Positions 37,845 through 46,551 of a stretch of DNA of 64,000 nucleotides are shown here, piece by piece; positions within the stretch are counted from its first letter, which is position 1; each line of letters begins with the position of its first letter. Source of the DNA: Alphaproteobacteria bacterium (GTDB taxonomy: Bacteria > Pseudomonadota > Alphaproteobacteria > Rhodobacterales > Rhodobacteraceae); NCBI GenBank assembly GCA_030431825.1, contig JAUIIJ010000014.1, forward strand, positions 30,709 to 94,708, given 5' to 3'. A program made the position numbers and the translations under genes. The notes below the pieces were generated by a model that saw only the letters and a program-made list of their open reading frames with translations, was not told the DNA's origin and did not search any database.

Positions 37845-40800
37845 TGCGCAACGGTCACGCGGCCGGTCCCGGTGCGCGCGCGGAACCGGGGGCGGTACAT
37901 GTCTTCGACCGAGGCCGCCGGGTGATGAAACCTGCCCGGCGTGACCGCCCGCGCCACATAGGCCAGGGTCACCGGGCCGGCTTTGCGCATGTCGACGGCG
38001 GCGAGGAACCGGTCGCTGCGAAACTCGGTATGGGTGGCATCTGACAGCGACAGCCAATCCAGCGCCGCCACGTCGCCGGCGCGCAGCAGGTTGGGATTGT
38101 CGATCTCGACACCGGCGGGGAGCGGATCGTCGATCATCAGCCGCGCGGCCGACTCCTCGAAGGGATCAATGCGCAGCACGGTCACGAAACGTGTCCCGAC
38201 CACGATCCTGCCGGGGTCGAGCGGCGCGCCGTCCATGCTGTAGTGGCTCCGCGAGATTGCATAACCGGTGCCGCCCGCCGCAGGCGGGGTTTCGGGAATG
38301 CCCATCGTGGTCAGCGTGATGTCGGTGTCGCGCCCGCTTGACGCGGTGATCGTCATGCCGGGCTGCGCCGTTTCACCGTCCAGCACCTGCACGAACGGCC
38401 CCGCGACCGCTGCGCCGTCAACCCGCAATCCCGATTGCTCGGGCGTGGTGATCAGTGCCTGTGCCGCCAGCAGCGACCATGCGGCTTCTTGCGTTGACAG
38501 GCGTGCTTCAGGAGCGGTCACGCGCTGCGTCAGGTCCGCGAGATCGACGGCCTGGCTGCCGGCTTCCGTTGCGAGGGCAAGCACGCCGGCGGCGTCCCGC
38601 AGGTCTGTCCCGTAATCGGCACGCCACAGCAGCGGGTCGGTCCGTGCGGTTTCCAGTTTGCGCGCTGCGTGGGCAAACATCGCATCGGCGCGCGTCTGGT
38701 CACCGTAATAGGCCAGCGCCGCGCCAAGCTGTGCCGCCGCCAGCGGCGTTGCAAAGGCCTTGGCCTTGACGTCGGCGTAGTAGCGCAGATCGCCCATCTC
38801 GGCGAGGCCCTCTCGGGCCAGAACCATCAGCGCATAGGCGATATCTTCGCCGCCTTTGTCGAATTCCGGTGCATAGTTGATCCGGTTGCGCAGATTGTCC
38901 ATCGCCAGCCGGAATGCTTGGTCTGGCACAGTATGCCCCTGCGCCCGGGCGCGACCCAGAAAATCGGACACGTAGGCGTCCAGCCAGAAATCTCCTGACC
39001 CGGCGCTCCATAGTCCAAACGCGCCATTGCTGCTCTGGCGGGCGAGCACCCTTGAGATGGCGGTGGTGATCCGTGCGTCGATGTCGCGGCCGTCGCCAAG
39101 CCCGGTGGCCTGCGCGACCGAGGACAGGTACAGCAGCGGCAGCGCCTGCGAGGTCACCTGCTCGGTGCAGCCATAGGGATATCTGTCGAGCGTCGCGAGC
39201 AGGCCGGGCGCATCAAAACGCGCGAGCGGCCCGGCCGACAGGATCGCTTTGCCAGTGCCCGTCCGGAGATCGGCAAAGACGTCGTCGCTGAACTCGAAGC
39301 TCTGCCCGGAGGCGAGCGAAAACCGCCGGGTCTGCGCGATGACCGGGTCGTTTGCGCGGATCGGCAGCGTCAGGGACTGGCGCAGTTCGCGCCCGCCGGG
39401 CAATGTCAGGGTGACTTCGATCCGGGCATCGCCGACGGTGCGCGCGGTGAGCGGAATTTCGAACACTGCCTTGCCGTCGCGAGCCAGCAGGAACGCGCCG
39501 GGGCTCTGGCCGATCTCGAGCGCACCATCGCCGGACGTCACAGCAAGCTGCATGTCTCCGGCCGGGCCGTCCGCATGTACGACGTCGAGGCGAATGCGGC
39601 TGGTGTCACCGGGCGCAAGAAAGTTGGGCAGCGTCGCGGTGACAACCACGGGGTCGCGCACCACGATATCGCTTTCCGCCTGTCCGATCGCGTTGCGGGA
39701 CCATGCGATCGCCATCAGCCGCACGGTACCGTTGAAGGCCGGAAGGTCAAGATTGACATAGGCTTCTCCGGACCCGTCGACGCGCACGGGACCGGAAAAG
39801 GCAGCCATCAGTTCCTGGGTCGGTGGTGGCGATTGCATGCGCAGCCCCGCGCCGCTGTCGCCGCCGGACCGCACGGTGCCGAGTGCGCCGTTCATGCCGT
39901 CGATCAACCGGCCATAGATGTCGCGCAATTCCATGCCAAGCTGGCGCTGGCCGAAATAGTGCCCCGTGGGATCGGGGCTCTGAAAACCGGTCAGATTGAG
40001 AATGCCGAGATCGACCGCTGCCAGCGTCAACCAGATCTCGTCCCCCGGGTTGGCTCCATCGACCGTGATCCGGGCACGGTGGGTCCGGCGTGGTTCCAGC
40101 GTGCCGGGGGTATCGATGGTCACGTTCAGCACCTTGTCCGCAGGGTCGATCGCCGCATGTGCCAGCCCGATGGCCCGTGACGGGTTGCGCCCGCCGGGCA
40201 CATCCATCGGGCGCAGGACCGTGGCGCTGACATAGGCGCCGGTGCCCCATTCCGGCGTGACGGACAGGGGTATGACCGTTGCGCCGGCCTCGACGTTAAC
40301 CACCTCGCGATGGATCACGCGATTGGACATAACCGTTATCAGGGCCGTGCCCGCCGCCTGCGGCACGATACGCAACATCGCCGTGTCGCCGGGACGGTAG
40401 TTTTCCCGATCCAGCGACAGTTCGAGCCGATCCGGAGTCGAGGTCGCGTCAGCGGCGACGTACCAGCCCGCAGAGAAGTTCACCGACGCGGCTGCATAGG
40501 CGCCATCGGTGCGCTCGACAACCAGCTCGTATTCGCCCCAATCCACCGGTTGCGACAGGGTAACGGGGCCGTTCAGATTGGTTTCTCCGGTGGCGATGCG
40601 GGTGCGGCGGGTCGTCGGCTCCCAATTCCAGTTGCCATAGAGCTGATACCACTGATAGCGGGTTTCGATCCTGTTCAGGGTCCAGCGCACATCCATCGTG
40701 GCAGGCGTCAGGTCGGACGACAGGCCGATCAGCTCGAACACGGCCTCGCCGCCCTCGGCAACCACCTCGTCAAACAGGGGCTTGATACCGATGATCGCGC

Positions 40801-43279
40801 TCGCGGGACGTACCGGCATGGTGATCTGGCGCTCGACCGGACGCGCAGCCCCGTCCGCGAGCCGCGCCGTCACCAATAGCTCCATGGGCATGTCGGGATT
40901 TGTCGTCTGCGGAAGCTCGAGCGCGAGGGTTGCCGCGCCCTGCGCATTCGTTCGCTGTTCGCCAAAGAAGCTGCTGGCAGGATCGCCCTGTGCGTCATGG
41001 CGACCGAAACGATAACCCGGCCAGGCGTCGATATGTGCAACCGGGCGCAACGCGGCCTGCCCCTCGATGGTCAGATCGGACCCCGGCGCGCCGAAGAGAT
41101 ATCGCGCGTCAATCTGCAGGCGCGGCGTGTCGCCGCTGCGCAGGGGCGAGGGCGAGAGGGCGAGATCGAAATCGATCCGTTCCGGCAGAAAGTCCTCGAC
41201 CAGAACCGGCTGGCTGGCCAGCGCGGGCGCATCGGGATCGCCCTTGACCTCAACCCGCCATGTACCGCGCGGCGCGTCGGGGGCCACCGGCAGGGAAAAC
41301 ACGTGACCGCCCGCGACGCCACCGTTTGACACGCGGCGCGCATATTCGACACCGTCGGGCCGCGACAGGATCAGCGTCAGGGGCAGGTCTTTGATTGCGG
41401 ACGCCTCGTCATCACGGGCAAGGGCGGTGACATGGATGGTTTCCCCCGCGCGATAGGCACCGCGATCGGTGCTCAGAAAGACATCGACCGGGCCGGCGGG
41501 TGCGCGGCCTTCGACGCCACGGTCCGACAGGTCGAAGGCCGGATCGGTCAGCGACAGAAAGCCGACATCCCCTTGCGCATCGCGGGCCAGGATCAGGGCA
41601 GGGGCGGCCCCGCCGACGCCTCGTGTAAGCCCCGTCTCGAACCGGGCATGGCCGCTGGCATCCGTTGTGGCGCGTCCGAGCACCGCGTTGGCGCGCGAGA
41701 TCAGCATGACCTCGACACCGGCGCGTGCAGTCGCATCTGACAATCCCTGCAGCGTCACATGCAGCCCGTCCATACCCGACAGGCTGCTGATGCCCAGATC
41801 GGAGAGCACGAACCATTGCGTCGCCCCCGGATCGTCATAGGGATCGGCTCCGGGAATACGCGCGGTGAGGGCAAAGATTCCCGCCGGCTGACCCGCAATC
41901 GCGGCATCGATCGGAAGCCGCGTGGTCATGTCGCGATTGAGCGTATTGCCCACCTCGGCGGTTCCGGTCCAGACCTCTTCGGCGATATCGGTGGCAAAGG
42001 ACTGATCCTGCCATTGCGACAACGGGCGCGCGAAATATCCGTCCTGAACGGCGCGCAAGAGATTCCGGTCGCTGATCCGCCGCAGGCGCAGATCGAGCGT
42101 CGTGACATTCACGGTCTCAACCGGCAGCGCGGCATCGGCGCCCTTGGGCAGGACATAGGTGCGTCCCGGAAAACGCACAGATGGCGCACGGTCGCGCACG
42201 TATTGGGTCAGCTCGACATCCTTGAGCAGCGTTTCGCCGCTTGCGGCGGGCAGCCCCGCGCGCAGTGTCAGCCGATAGCGCGTGCCGTGCTCTACCCCAT
42301 CGACACAAAGCTGCGTGCCGTCGGCCTGAACCACCAGCCCGGGTTGGGACCGGCGAATGTAGCTGTCGTAATCGACCCCGACGGGCGCCAAGGGTTCGGA
42401 GAATTGCGCACAGATTCGCGGGCTTGCGGAATCGCTTTCGACCGTGCTGTCGGTGACACGAAACCCGTAGCTGCCAATCGCCAGTTCCAGCGCGCGTGCA
42501 ATCGTGTCATCAGGTTGCAGGCTCTGGGCCAGTCTGAGCGCCGGTATCATGTCGCGCCCGCGCCCGACACGTTCGAAGGCATCGGACAGCGCCAGCATGG
42601 CCGCCACCCGTCCCGCGTTGTCGTCAGCCCGAAGATACCCGTTCAGCGCCGCGCTGAGCGCGCGATTTGCAAGGGTGCGGGCATCGCGCTCCTTGTCGGT
42701 GTCGATCGCCAGCAAGCGGCGGGCATAGCCGGTCCATACCGCCGAGTCGTCGGTGAGCGACGTCGCCATCGCGGTCAGATTCGCGGCTTGCGTGAGGTTG
42801 CCAGCAGCGCTCTGTTGCCGGGCCGCGTCAAGCAGCGCCGCAACATCCTGTCCACCCGCCGGATGGTTCAATCCAAGGGTGCGCGCCTGCTTCACCGCCT
42901 GCTCCCAGTCGTCTTCGGCGATGAAGGCCGCCGCCGCGCGGTGTTCTTCTGCGCGCGCGATCCGTGCGGGCTCCGCATCAATCCTTAGCGCCGAAACGGC
43001 ACCCTGATACGAACGTTTTTCGCTGACCCGGCGCTTGGGAAAGCAGGCGTTCGATCGGCTGTTGTAAGTGAAGGCCGCACAATCGGTCCGGGCTGTGCAG
43101 GCGCGCACGCAACTTGTCAGATCGGTGTCAAAGAGCGGGTCGAGATCGTCGCCGTAGAAATCCATGTCCGGCGTTGCGACATAGCGGGATTCGGGGATGG
43201 TCTCTTGCGCGATCACCGCTGTCGCCAAGCCCAGCCAGAGCAAAAGCACGATATTCAACCAACGCCAAAGCTGCCGCAT
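37841..43279 (-). CDS. Bacterial alpha-2-macroglobulin with N-terminal PAN/Apple domain and intact thioester
   Basis: An 1812-residue exported protease trap. The signal peptide (WLNIVLLLWLGLATAVIAQ) has no lipobox cysteine, so unlike E. coli YfhM it is probably soluble in the periplasm. Next comes a PAN/Apple-like module (~35-95, DLTSCVRACTARTDCAAFTY) with its cysteines. Many MG beta domains follow, including NPGDEIWLTLAAVDLGILNL. The thioester motif CTEQ lies at Cys1371-Gln1374 (nt 39158-39169) inside YPYGCTEQVTSQALPLLYLS, so covalent trapping should work. It overlaps pbpC by 4 bp and is transcribed first. Divergent from the histidine kinase gene. Confidence 0.92.
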   Translation of the reverse strand: MRQLWRWLNIVLLLWLGLATAVIAQETIPESRYVATPDMDFYGDDLDPLFDTDLTSCVRACTARTDCAAFTYNSRSNACFPKRRVSEKRSYQGAVSALRIDAEPARIARAEEHRAAAAFIAEDDWEQAVKQARTLGLNHPAGGQDVAALLDAARQQSAAGNLTQAANLTAMATSLTDDSAVWTGYARRLLAIDTDKERDARTLANRALSAALNGYLRADDNAGRVAAMLALSDAFERVGRGRDMIPALRLAQSLQPDDTIARALELAIGSYGFRVTDSTVESDSASPRICAQFSEPLAPVGVDYDSYIRRSQPGLVVQADGTQLCVDGVEHGTRYRLTLRAGLPAASGETLLKDVELTQYVRDRAPSVRFPGRTYVLPKGADAALPVETVNVTTLDLRLRRISDRNLLRAVQDGYFARPLSQWQDQSFATDIAEEVWTGTAEVGNTLNRDMTTRLPIDAAIAGQPAGIFALTARIPGADPYDDPGATQWFVLSDLGISSLSGMDGLHVTLQGLSDATARAGVEVMLISRANAVLGRATTDASGHARFETGLTRGVGGAAPALILARDAQGDVGFLSLTDPAFDLSDRGVEGRAPAGPVDVFLSTDRGAYRAGETIHVTALARDDEASAIKDLPLTLILSRPDGVEYARRVSNGGVAGGHVFSLPVAPDAPRGTWRVEVKGDPDAPALASQPVLVEDFLPERIDFDLALSPSPLRSGDTPRLQIDARYLFGAPGSDLTIEGQAALRPVAHIDAWPGYRFGRHDAQGDPASSFFGEQRTNAQGAATLALELPQTTNPDMPMELLVTARLADGAARPVERQITMPVRPASAIIGIKPLFDEVVAEGGEAVFELIGLSSDLTPATMDVRWTLNRIETRYQWYQLYGNWNWEPTTRRTRIATGETNLNGPVTLSQPVDWGEYELVVERTDGAYAAASVNFSAGWYVAADATSTPDRLELSLDRENYRPGDTAMLRIVPQAAGTALITVMSNRVIHREVVNVEAGATVIPLSVTPEWGTGAYVSATVLRPMDVPGGRNPSRAIGLAHAAIDPADKVLNVTIDTPGTLEPRRTHRARITVDGANPGDEIWLTLAAVDLGILNLTGFQSPDPTGHYFGQRQLGMELRDIYGRLIDGMNGALGTVRSGGDSGAGLRMQSPPPTQELMAAFSGPVRVDGSGEAYVNLDLPAFNGTVRLMAIAWSRNAIGQAESDIVVRDPVVVTATLPNFLAPGDTSRIRLDVVHADGPAGDMQLAVTSGDGALEIGQSPGAFLLARDGKAVFEIPLTARTVGDARIEVTLTLPGGRELRQSLTLPIRANDPVIAQTRRFSLASGQSFEFSDDVFADLRTGTGKAILSAGPLARFDAPGLLATLDRYPYGCTEQVTSQALPLLYLSSVAQATGLGDGRDIDARITTAISRVLARQSSNGAFGLWSAGSGDFWLDAYVSDFLGRARAQGHTVPDQAFRLAMDNLRNRINYAPEFDKGGEDIAYALMVLAREGLAEMGDLRYYADVKAKAFATPLAAAQLGAALAYYGDQTRADAMFAHAARKLETARTDPLLWRADYGTDLRDAAGVLALATEAGSQAVDLADLTQRVTAPEARLSTQEAAWSLLAAQALITTPEQSGLRVDGAAVAGPFVQVLDGETAQPGMTITASSGRDTDITLTTMGIPETPPAAGGTGYAISRSHYSMDGAPLDPGRIVVGTRFVTVLRIDPFEESAARLMIDDPLPAGVEIDNPNLLRAGDVAALDWLSLSDATHTEFRSDRFLAAVDMRKAGPVTLAYVARAVTPGRFHHPAASVEDMYRPRFRARTGTGRVTVAQ

Positions 43280-43432
43280 GTCTGTCTCCCGATGTTTCGG
43301 TCAACGTGCCATGCCCGGACCGGCACTGGCAACGATTCCCGCCGGAAATTGCGCGCCTTAAACACTTGTTTACCGCGTTGGCTGATGTTGACCAAAACTG
43401 CCCGTAGAGGGCCTTTGCGGAGCCTTGCAAGC

Positions 43433-45754
43433 ATGAGTCTTGCCAACAAACTTGCCGATGAAAGGCGGTCGCGCCTTGCCGCCGAGCGCTTGCTGGAACT
43501 CAAACAGGCGGAATTGACCGCCGCCAACCGCAAGCTGGGCCGGCACGCCCTGGCGCTCACCCGTCAGATCGGCGAGACCCAGGCCGAGGTCGCCACGGTT
43601 CGCGACGAAAACGAAAAGGTGAAATCCGACCTCACCGTCGCCCATGAAAAGATGGAAATCGCCGAGCGACGGCTGTGGCATTCGATCCAGACCATTCAGG
43701 ACGGGTTTGCGTTTTTTGACGCCGATGACAAGCTGATCGGAGCCAACTCTGCCTATATCAATGCGTTTGACGGTCTCGAAGAGGTGGGACCGGGCATCAA
43801 TTACATGCGCATCTTGCAACTGCTGACCGATGAGGGCCTCGTCAATACCGAGGATCGCGGCCCGGACGAGTGGCGCGCGATGATGTCCGAACGCTGGTTG
43901 CAGCCCAATCCCGAGCCGATCATCATGCGGATGTGGAACAACCAGTATATCAAGCTGATCGACCAGCGCGGACACGGTGGCGACATGGTCAGCCTGGCGC
44001 TGAACATCACCTCGACGGTGAAGTACGAAGAGCAGCTCATGACCGAACGGCGCCGGGCCGAAGCGGCGAACCGTGCCAAGTCGGCATTCCTTGCGAACAT
44101 GAGCCACGAGATCCGGACGCCGATGAATGGTGTGGTGGGAATGGCTGACCTGCTGACCGATACGCCGCTGGACGAAGAGCAGCGACTGTACGTGAATACC
44201 ATCAAGAGCTCTGGCGAGGCGCTTCTGGTGATCATCAACGACGTTCTGGATTATTCCAAGATCGAGGCGGACAAGCTCAAGTTGCATCCCGAGCCCTTCG
44301 ATTTCGAGCGCTGTGTGCATGAGGTGGTGATGTTGTTGCAGCCGATCGCACGGGACAAGGATCTGGCGCTGCTTGTGGACTACGACCTGTTCCTGCCGAC
44401 CCAGTTCATCGGTGATCCGGGCCGTATGCGCCAGGTGCTCACCAACCTGGTGGGGAATGCGCTGAAGTTCACCGCGGCAGGTCACGTGTTGATCCGGGTC
44501 ACGGGCGTGCCCGATCAGGGCGGAACGCGCAGCGCGATCCATGTGACCATAGAGGATACCGGGATCGGCATTCCGGCGAACAAGGTTGATCACATTTTCG
44601 GGGAGTTCAACCAGGTCGAGGACGAGAGCAACCGGCAATTCGAAGGAACAGGTCTCGGGCTGGCCATCACGCAACGGCTGATCAACCTGATGGATGGCGA
44701 TATCTGGGTCGACAGCGAGGAGGGCAAGGGGTCGTGCTTTGGGTTTCGCATCGCTCTGGAGCAGGTGCCCGCCTCTGACGGCGGGCCGCCCGCGCTGCCC
44801 GGAATGCCGGGTCGCGTGCTGATCGTCGACGATCTAGACTCCAATCGCGCTGTCCTGGAGAAACAGTTGAGCCAGCTCGGTTGGCAGGTCACCTGCTGCG
44901 GCTCCGGAGACGAGGCGATGCGCCAGATGTCCGACGAAATCGATCTGGTGCTCAGCGATCACAACATGCCGGATATGGACGGTCTTGAACTCGTCGAGGC
45001 GATCCGCGCCGCAGGATGGAACGAGGTGCCCTTCCTTCTGCTGAGCGCGAATGCGGGGTTTGCGCAGAATGACCCGGCGTTCCGGTATGTGCAGGGTGTG
45101 CTGCAAAAACCCTATCCGCGACAGGAACTCTATGCGGCGTTGGCGGCGCTGCACGATGCGGCCGACAAGAAGGTGCCGAGCGGACCCGATCCGGCGGAGG
45201 ATCAGCTTGCCACGGCCTTGCCCCGGCGGTCAGATGGGCGCCGGTTGCATATCGTTCCGGTGGCTGACCCGGTCGATGCCCCGGTGGAGAATTCCACGGA
45301 TGTACCTGCGACACCGGAAACGCAGGCCACGGCCGATACCGCCATGCCGTCGTCGCAACCACGCCGGATGCGGGTTCTGGCGGCCGAGGACAACAAGACG
45401 AACCAGCTTGTCTTGCGCAAGATGGTGAAGGGGCTGAACATCGATCTGCAATTTGCCAATAACGGTGCCGAAGCGGTGGCCGCCTTCTCCGACTTTGCGC
45501 CCGACATGATTTTCATGGATATTTCAATGCCCGGTATGGACGGAAAGGAAGCAACGCAGGAAATCCGCAAACTGGAACGGACCAGTGGCGGGCATGTGCC
45601 GATCATCGCGCTGACGGCGCACGCGATGGATGGTGATGCCGACGGGATCCTGTCGTCGGGGCTCGATCACTATATGACCAAGCCGTTGCGCAAGGCGGCA
45701 ATTCAGGAACAGGTCGAGAAATACTGCCCCGGCGACGCGCAGCCGCCGGTCTGA
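43433..45754 (+). CDS. Hybrid sensor histidine kinase with two receiver domains
   Basis: A 773-residue signalling protein without membrane helices, so probably a cytoplasmic sensor. In order: an N-terminal coiled coil (~1-75), a PAS-like domain (~80-195, WHSIQTIQDGFAFFDADDKL), HisKA with the phospho-accepting His225 in NMSHEIRTPMNG, HATPase_c (GNALKFT, DTGIGIP, GTGLGLAI), receiver 1 with Asp509 (LSDHNMPDMDG) and receiver 2 with Asp696 (FMDISMPGMDG). Two receivers in one chain suggest a phosphorelay through a separate phosphotransfer protein. The start ATG 43433 places the coiled coil first. No linked response regulator is visible. It is divergent from the macroglobulin gene. Confidence 0.92.
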   Translation: MSLANKLADERRSRLAAERLLELKQAELTAANRKLGRHALALTRQIGETQAEVATVRDENEKVKSDLTVAHEKMEIAERRLWHSIQTIQDGFAFFDADDKLIGANSAYINAFDGLEEVGPGINYMRILQLLTDEGLVNTEDRGPDEWRAMMSERWLQPNPEPIIMRMWNNQYIKLIDQRGHGGDMVSLALNITSTVKYEEQLMTERRRAEAANRAKSAFLANMSHEIRTPMNGVVGMADLLTDTPLDEEQRLYVNTIKSSGEALLVIINDVLDYSKIEADKLKLHPEPFDFERCVHEVVMLLQPIARDKDLALLVDYDLFLPTQFIGDPGRMRQVLTNLVGNALKFTAAGHVLIRVTGVPDQGGTRSAIHVTIEDTGIGIPANKVDHIFGEFNQVEDESNRQFEGTGLGLAITQRLINLMDGDIWVDSEEGKGSCFGFRIALEQVPASDGGPPALPGMPGRVLIVDDLDSNRAVLEKQLSQLGWQVTCCGSGDEAMRQMSDEIDLVLSDHNMPDMDGLELVEAIRAAGWNEVPFLLLSANAGFAQNDPAFRYVQGVLQKPYPRQELYAALAALHDAADKKVPSGPDPAEDQLATALPRRSDGRRLHIVPVADPVDAPVENSTDVPATPETQATADTAMPSSQPRRMRVLAAEDNKTNQLVLRKMVKGLNIDLQFANNGAEAVAAFSDFAPDMIFMDISMPGMDGKEATQEIRKLERTSGGHVPIIALTAHAMDGDADGILSSGLDHYMTKPLRKAAIQEQVEKYCPGDAQPPV

Positions 45755-45757
45755 GCG

Positions 45758-46531
45758 TCAGCTCTTGTCATAAGGGCGCGTAAAGACTGGGCGATCGGGT
45801 TCGGAAAGCGCGGACCGATACTGGTATCCGCCACTGTCGAATTCGGTCAGCGCCGCAGGATCGGTCAGCCGGTTCTGCACGATGTAGCGGGCCATCGCGC
45901 CGCGCGCCTTTTTGGCGTAGAAGCTGACGATCTTGGGGGTGCCGGCCTTGTCTTCCATGAACACCGGGGTGATCACGCGCAGCTTCAGCGCGTTCGGAGC
46001 GACGGCTCCGAAATATTCCTGGCTGGCGCAATTCACGAGGATGTCGGTCCCGACCTGTTCGGCCTGATCATTGAGCGCCTTTGACAACTGGTCGCGCCAG
46101 TATTCGTAAAGCGATTTGCCCCGGCGCGTCTTGAGCCTGCTGCCCATTTCAAGCCGATAGGGCTGGATGGCGTCGAGCGGGCGCAGAACCCCATAGAGAC
46201 CCGACAGGATGCGCAGATGATCCTGCGCCCAGGCCATTTCATCGGCGTCCAGCGATGCGGCTTCCAGCCCCTGATAGGTGTCCCCCGCAAAGGCAAGTGC
46301 GGCGGGGCGGGTCATCTCGGCGCCCGGCGCGTCGGCGAAATCCCGGAAACGATCGCGGTTGAGCCGTGCCAGATCCGCGCTCAGATTCATCAGCTTTTGC
46401 AGATCGCCCAGGGTCAGGTTGCGGGCGCTCCTTGCGAGCCGGATCGCATCCTCCTGAAACGCGGGCGCGGTCGTGTCGATGTCCCGTTCGGCCCAGTCGA
46501 GCCGCTTTGCCGGTGAAATCACGATCAGCAT
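45758..46531 (-). CDS. yaaA: YaaA family peroxide-stress protein (UPF0246/DUF328)
   Basis: A 257-residue member of the YaaA family, which in E. coli lowers free iron and protects DNA during peroxide stress. Signatures are MLIVISPAKRLDW at the start, LSGLYGVLRPLDAIQPYRLE in the centre, ILVNCASQEYFGAV, and FYAKKARGAMARYI near the end. An excellent Shine-Dalgarno region (AGGAAAGGAAG) lies upstream of the ATG. It is convergent with the histidine kinase (3 bp between the stops) and sits 20 bp downstream of recQ on the same strand, so the two DNA-protection genes are likely co-transcribed. Confidence 0.93.
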   Translation of the reverse strand: MLIVISPAKRLDWAERDIDTTAPAFQEDAIRLARSARNLTLGDLQKLMNLSADLARLNRDRFRDFADAPGAEMTRPAALAFAGDTYQGLEAASLDADEMAWAQDHLRILSGLYGVLRPLDAIQPYRLEMGSRLKTRRGKSLYEYWRDQLSKALNDQAEQVGTDILVNCASQEYFGAVAPNALKLRVITPVFMEDKAGTPKIVSFYAKKARGAMARYIVQNRLTDPAALTEFDSGGYQYRSALSEPDRPVFTRPYDKS

Positions 46532-46551
46532 GTCAACTTCCTTTCCTGCGC

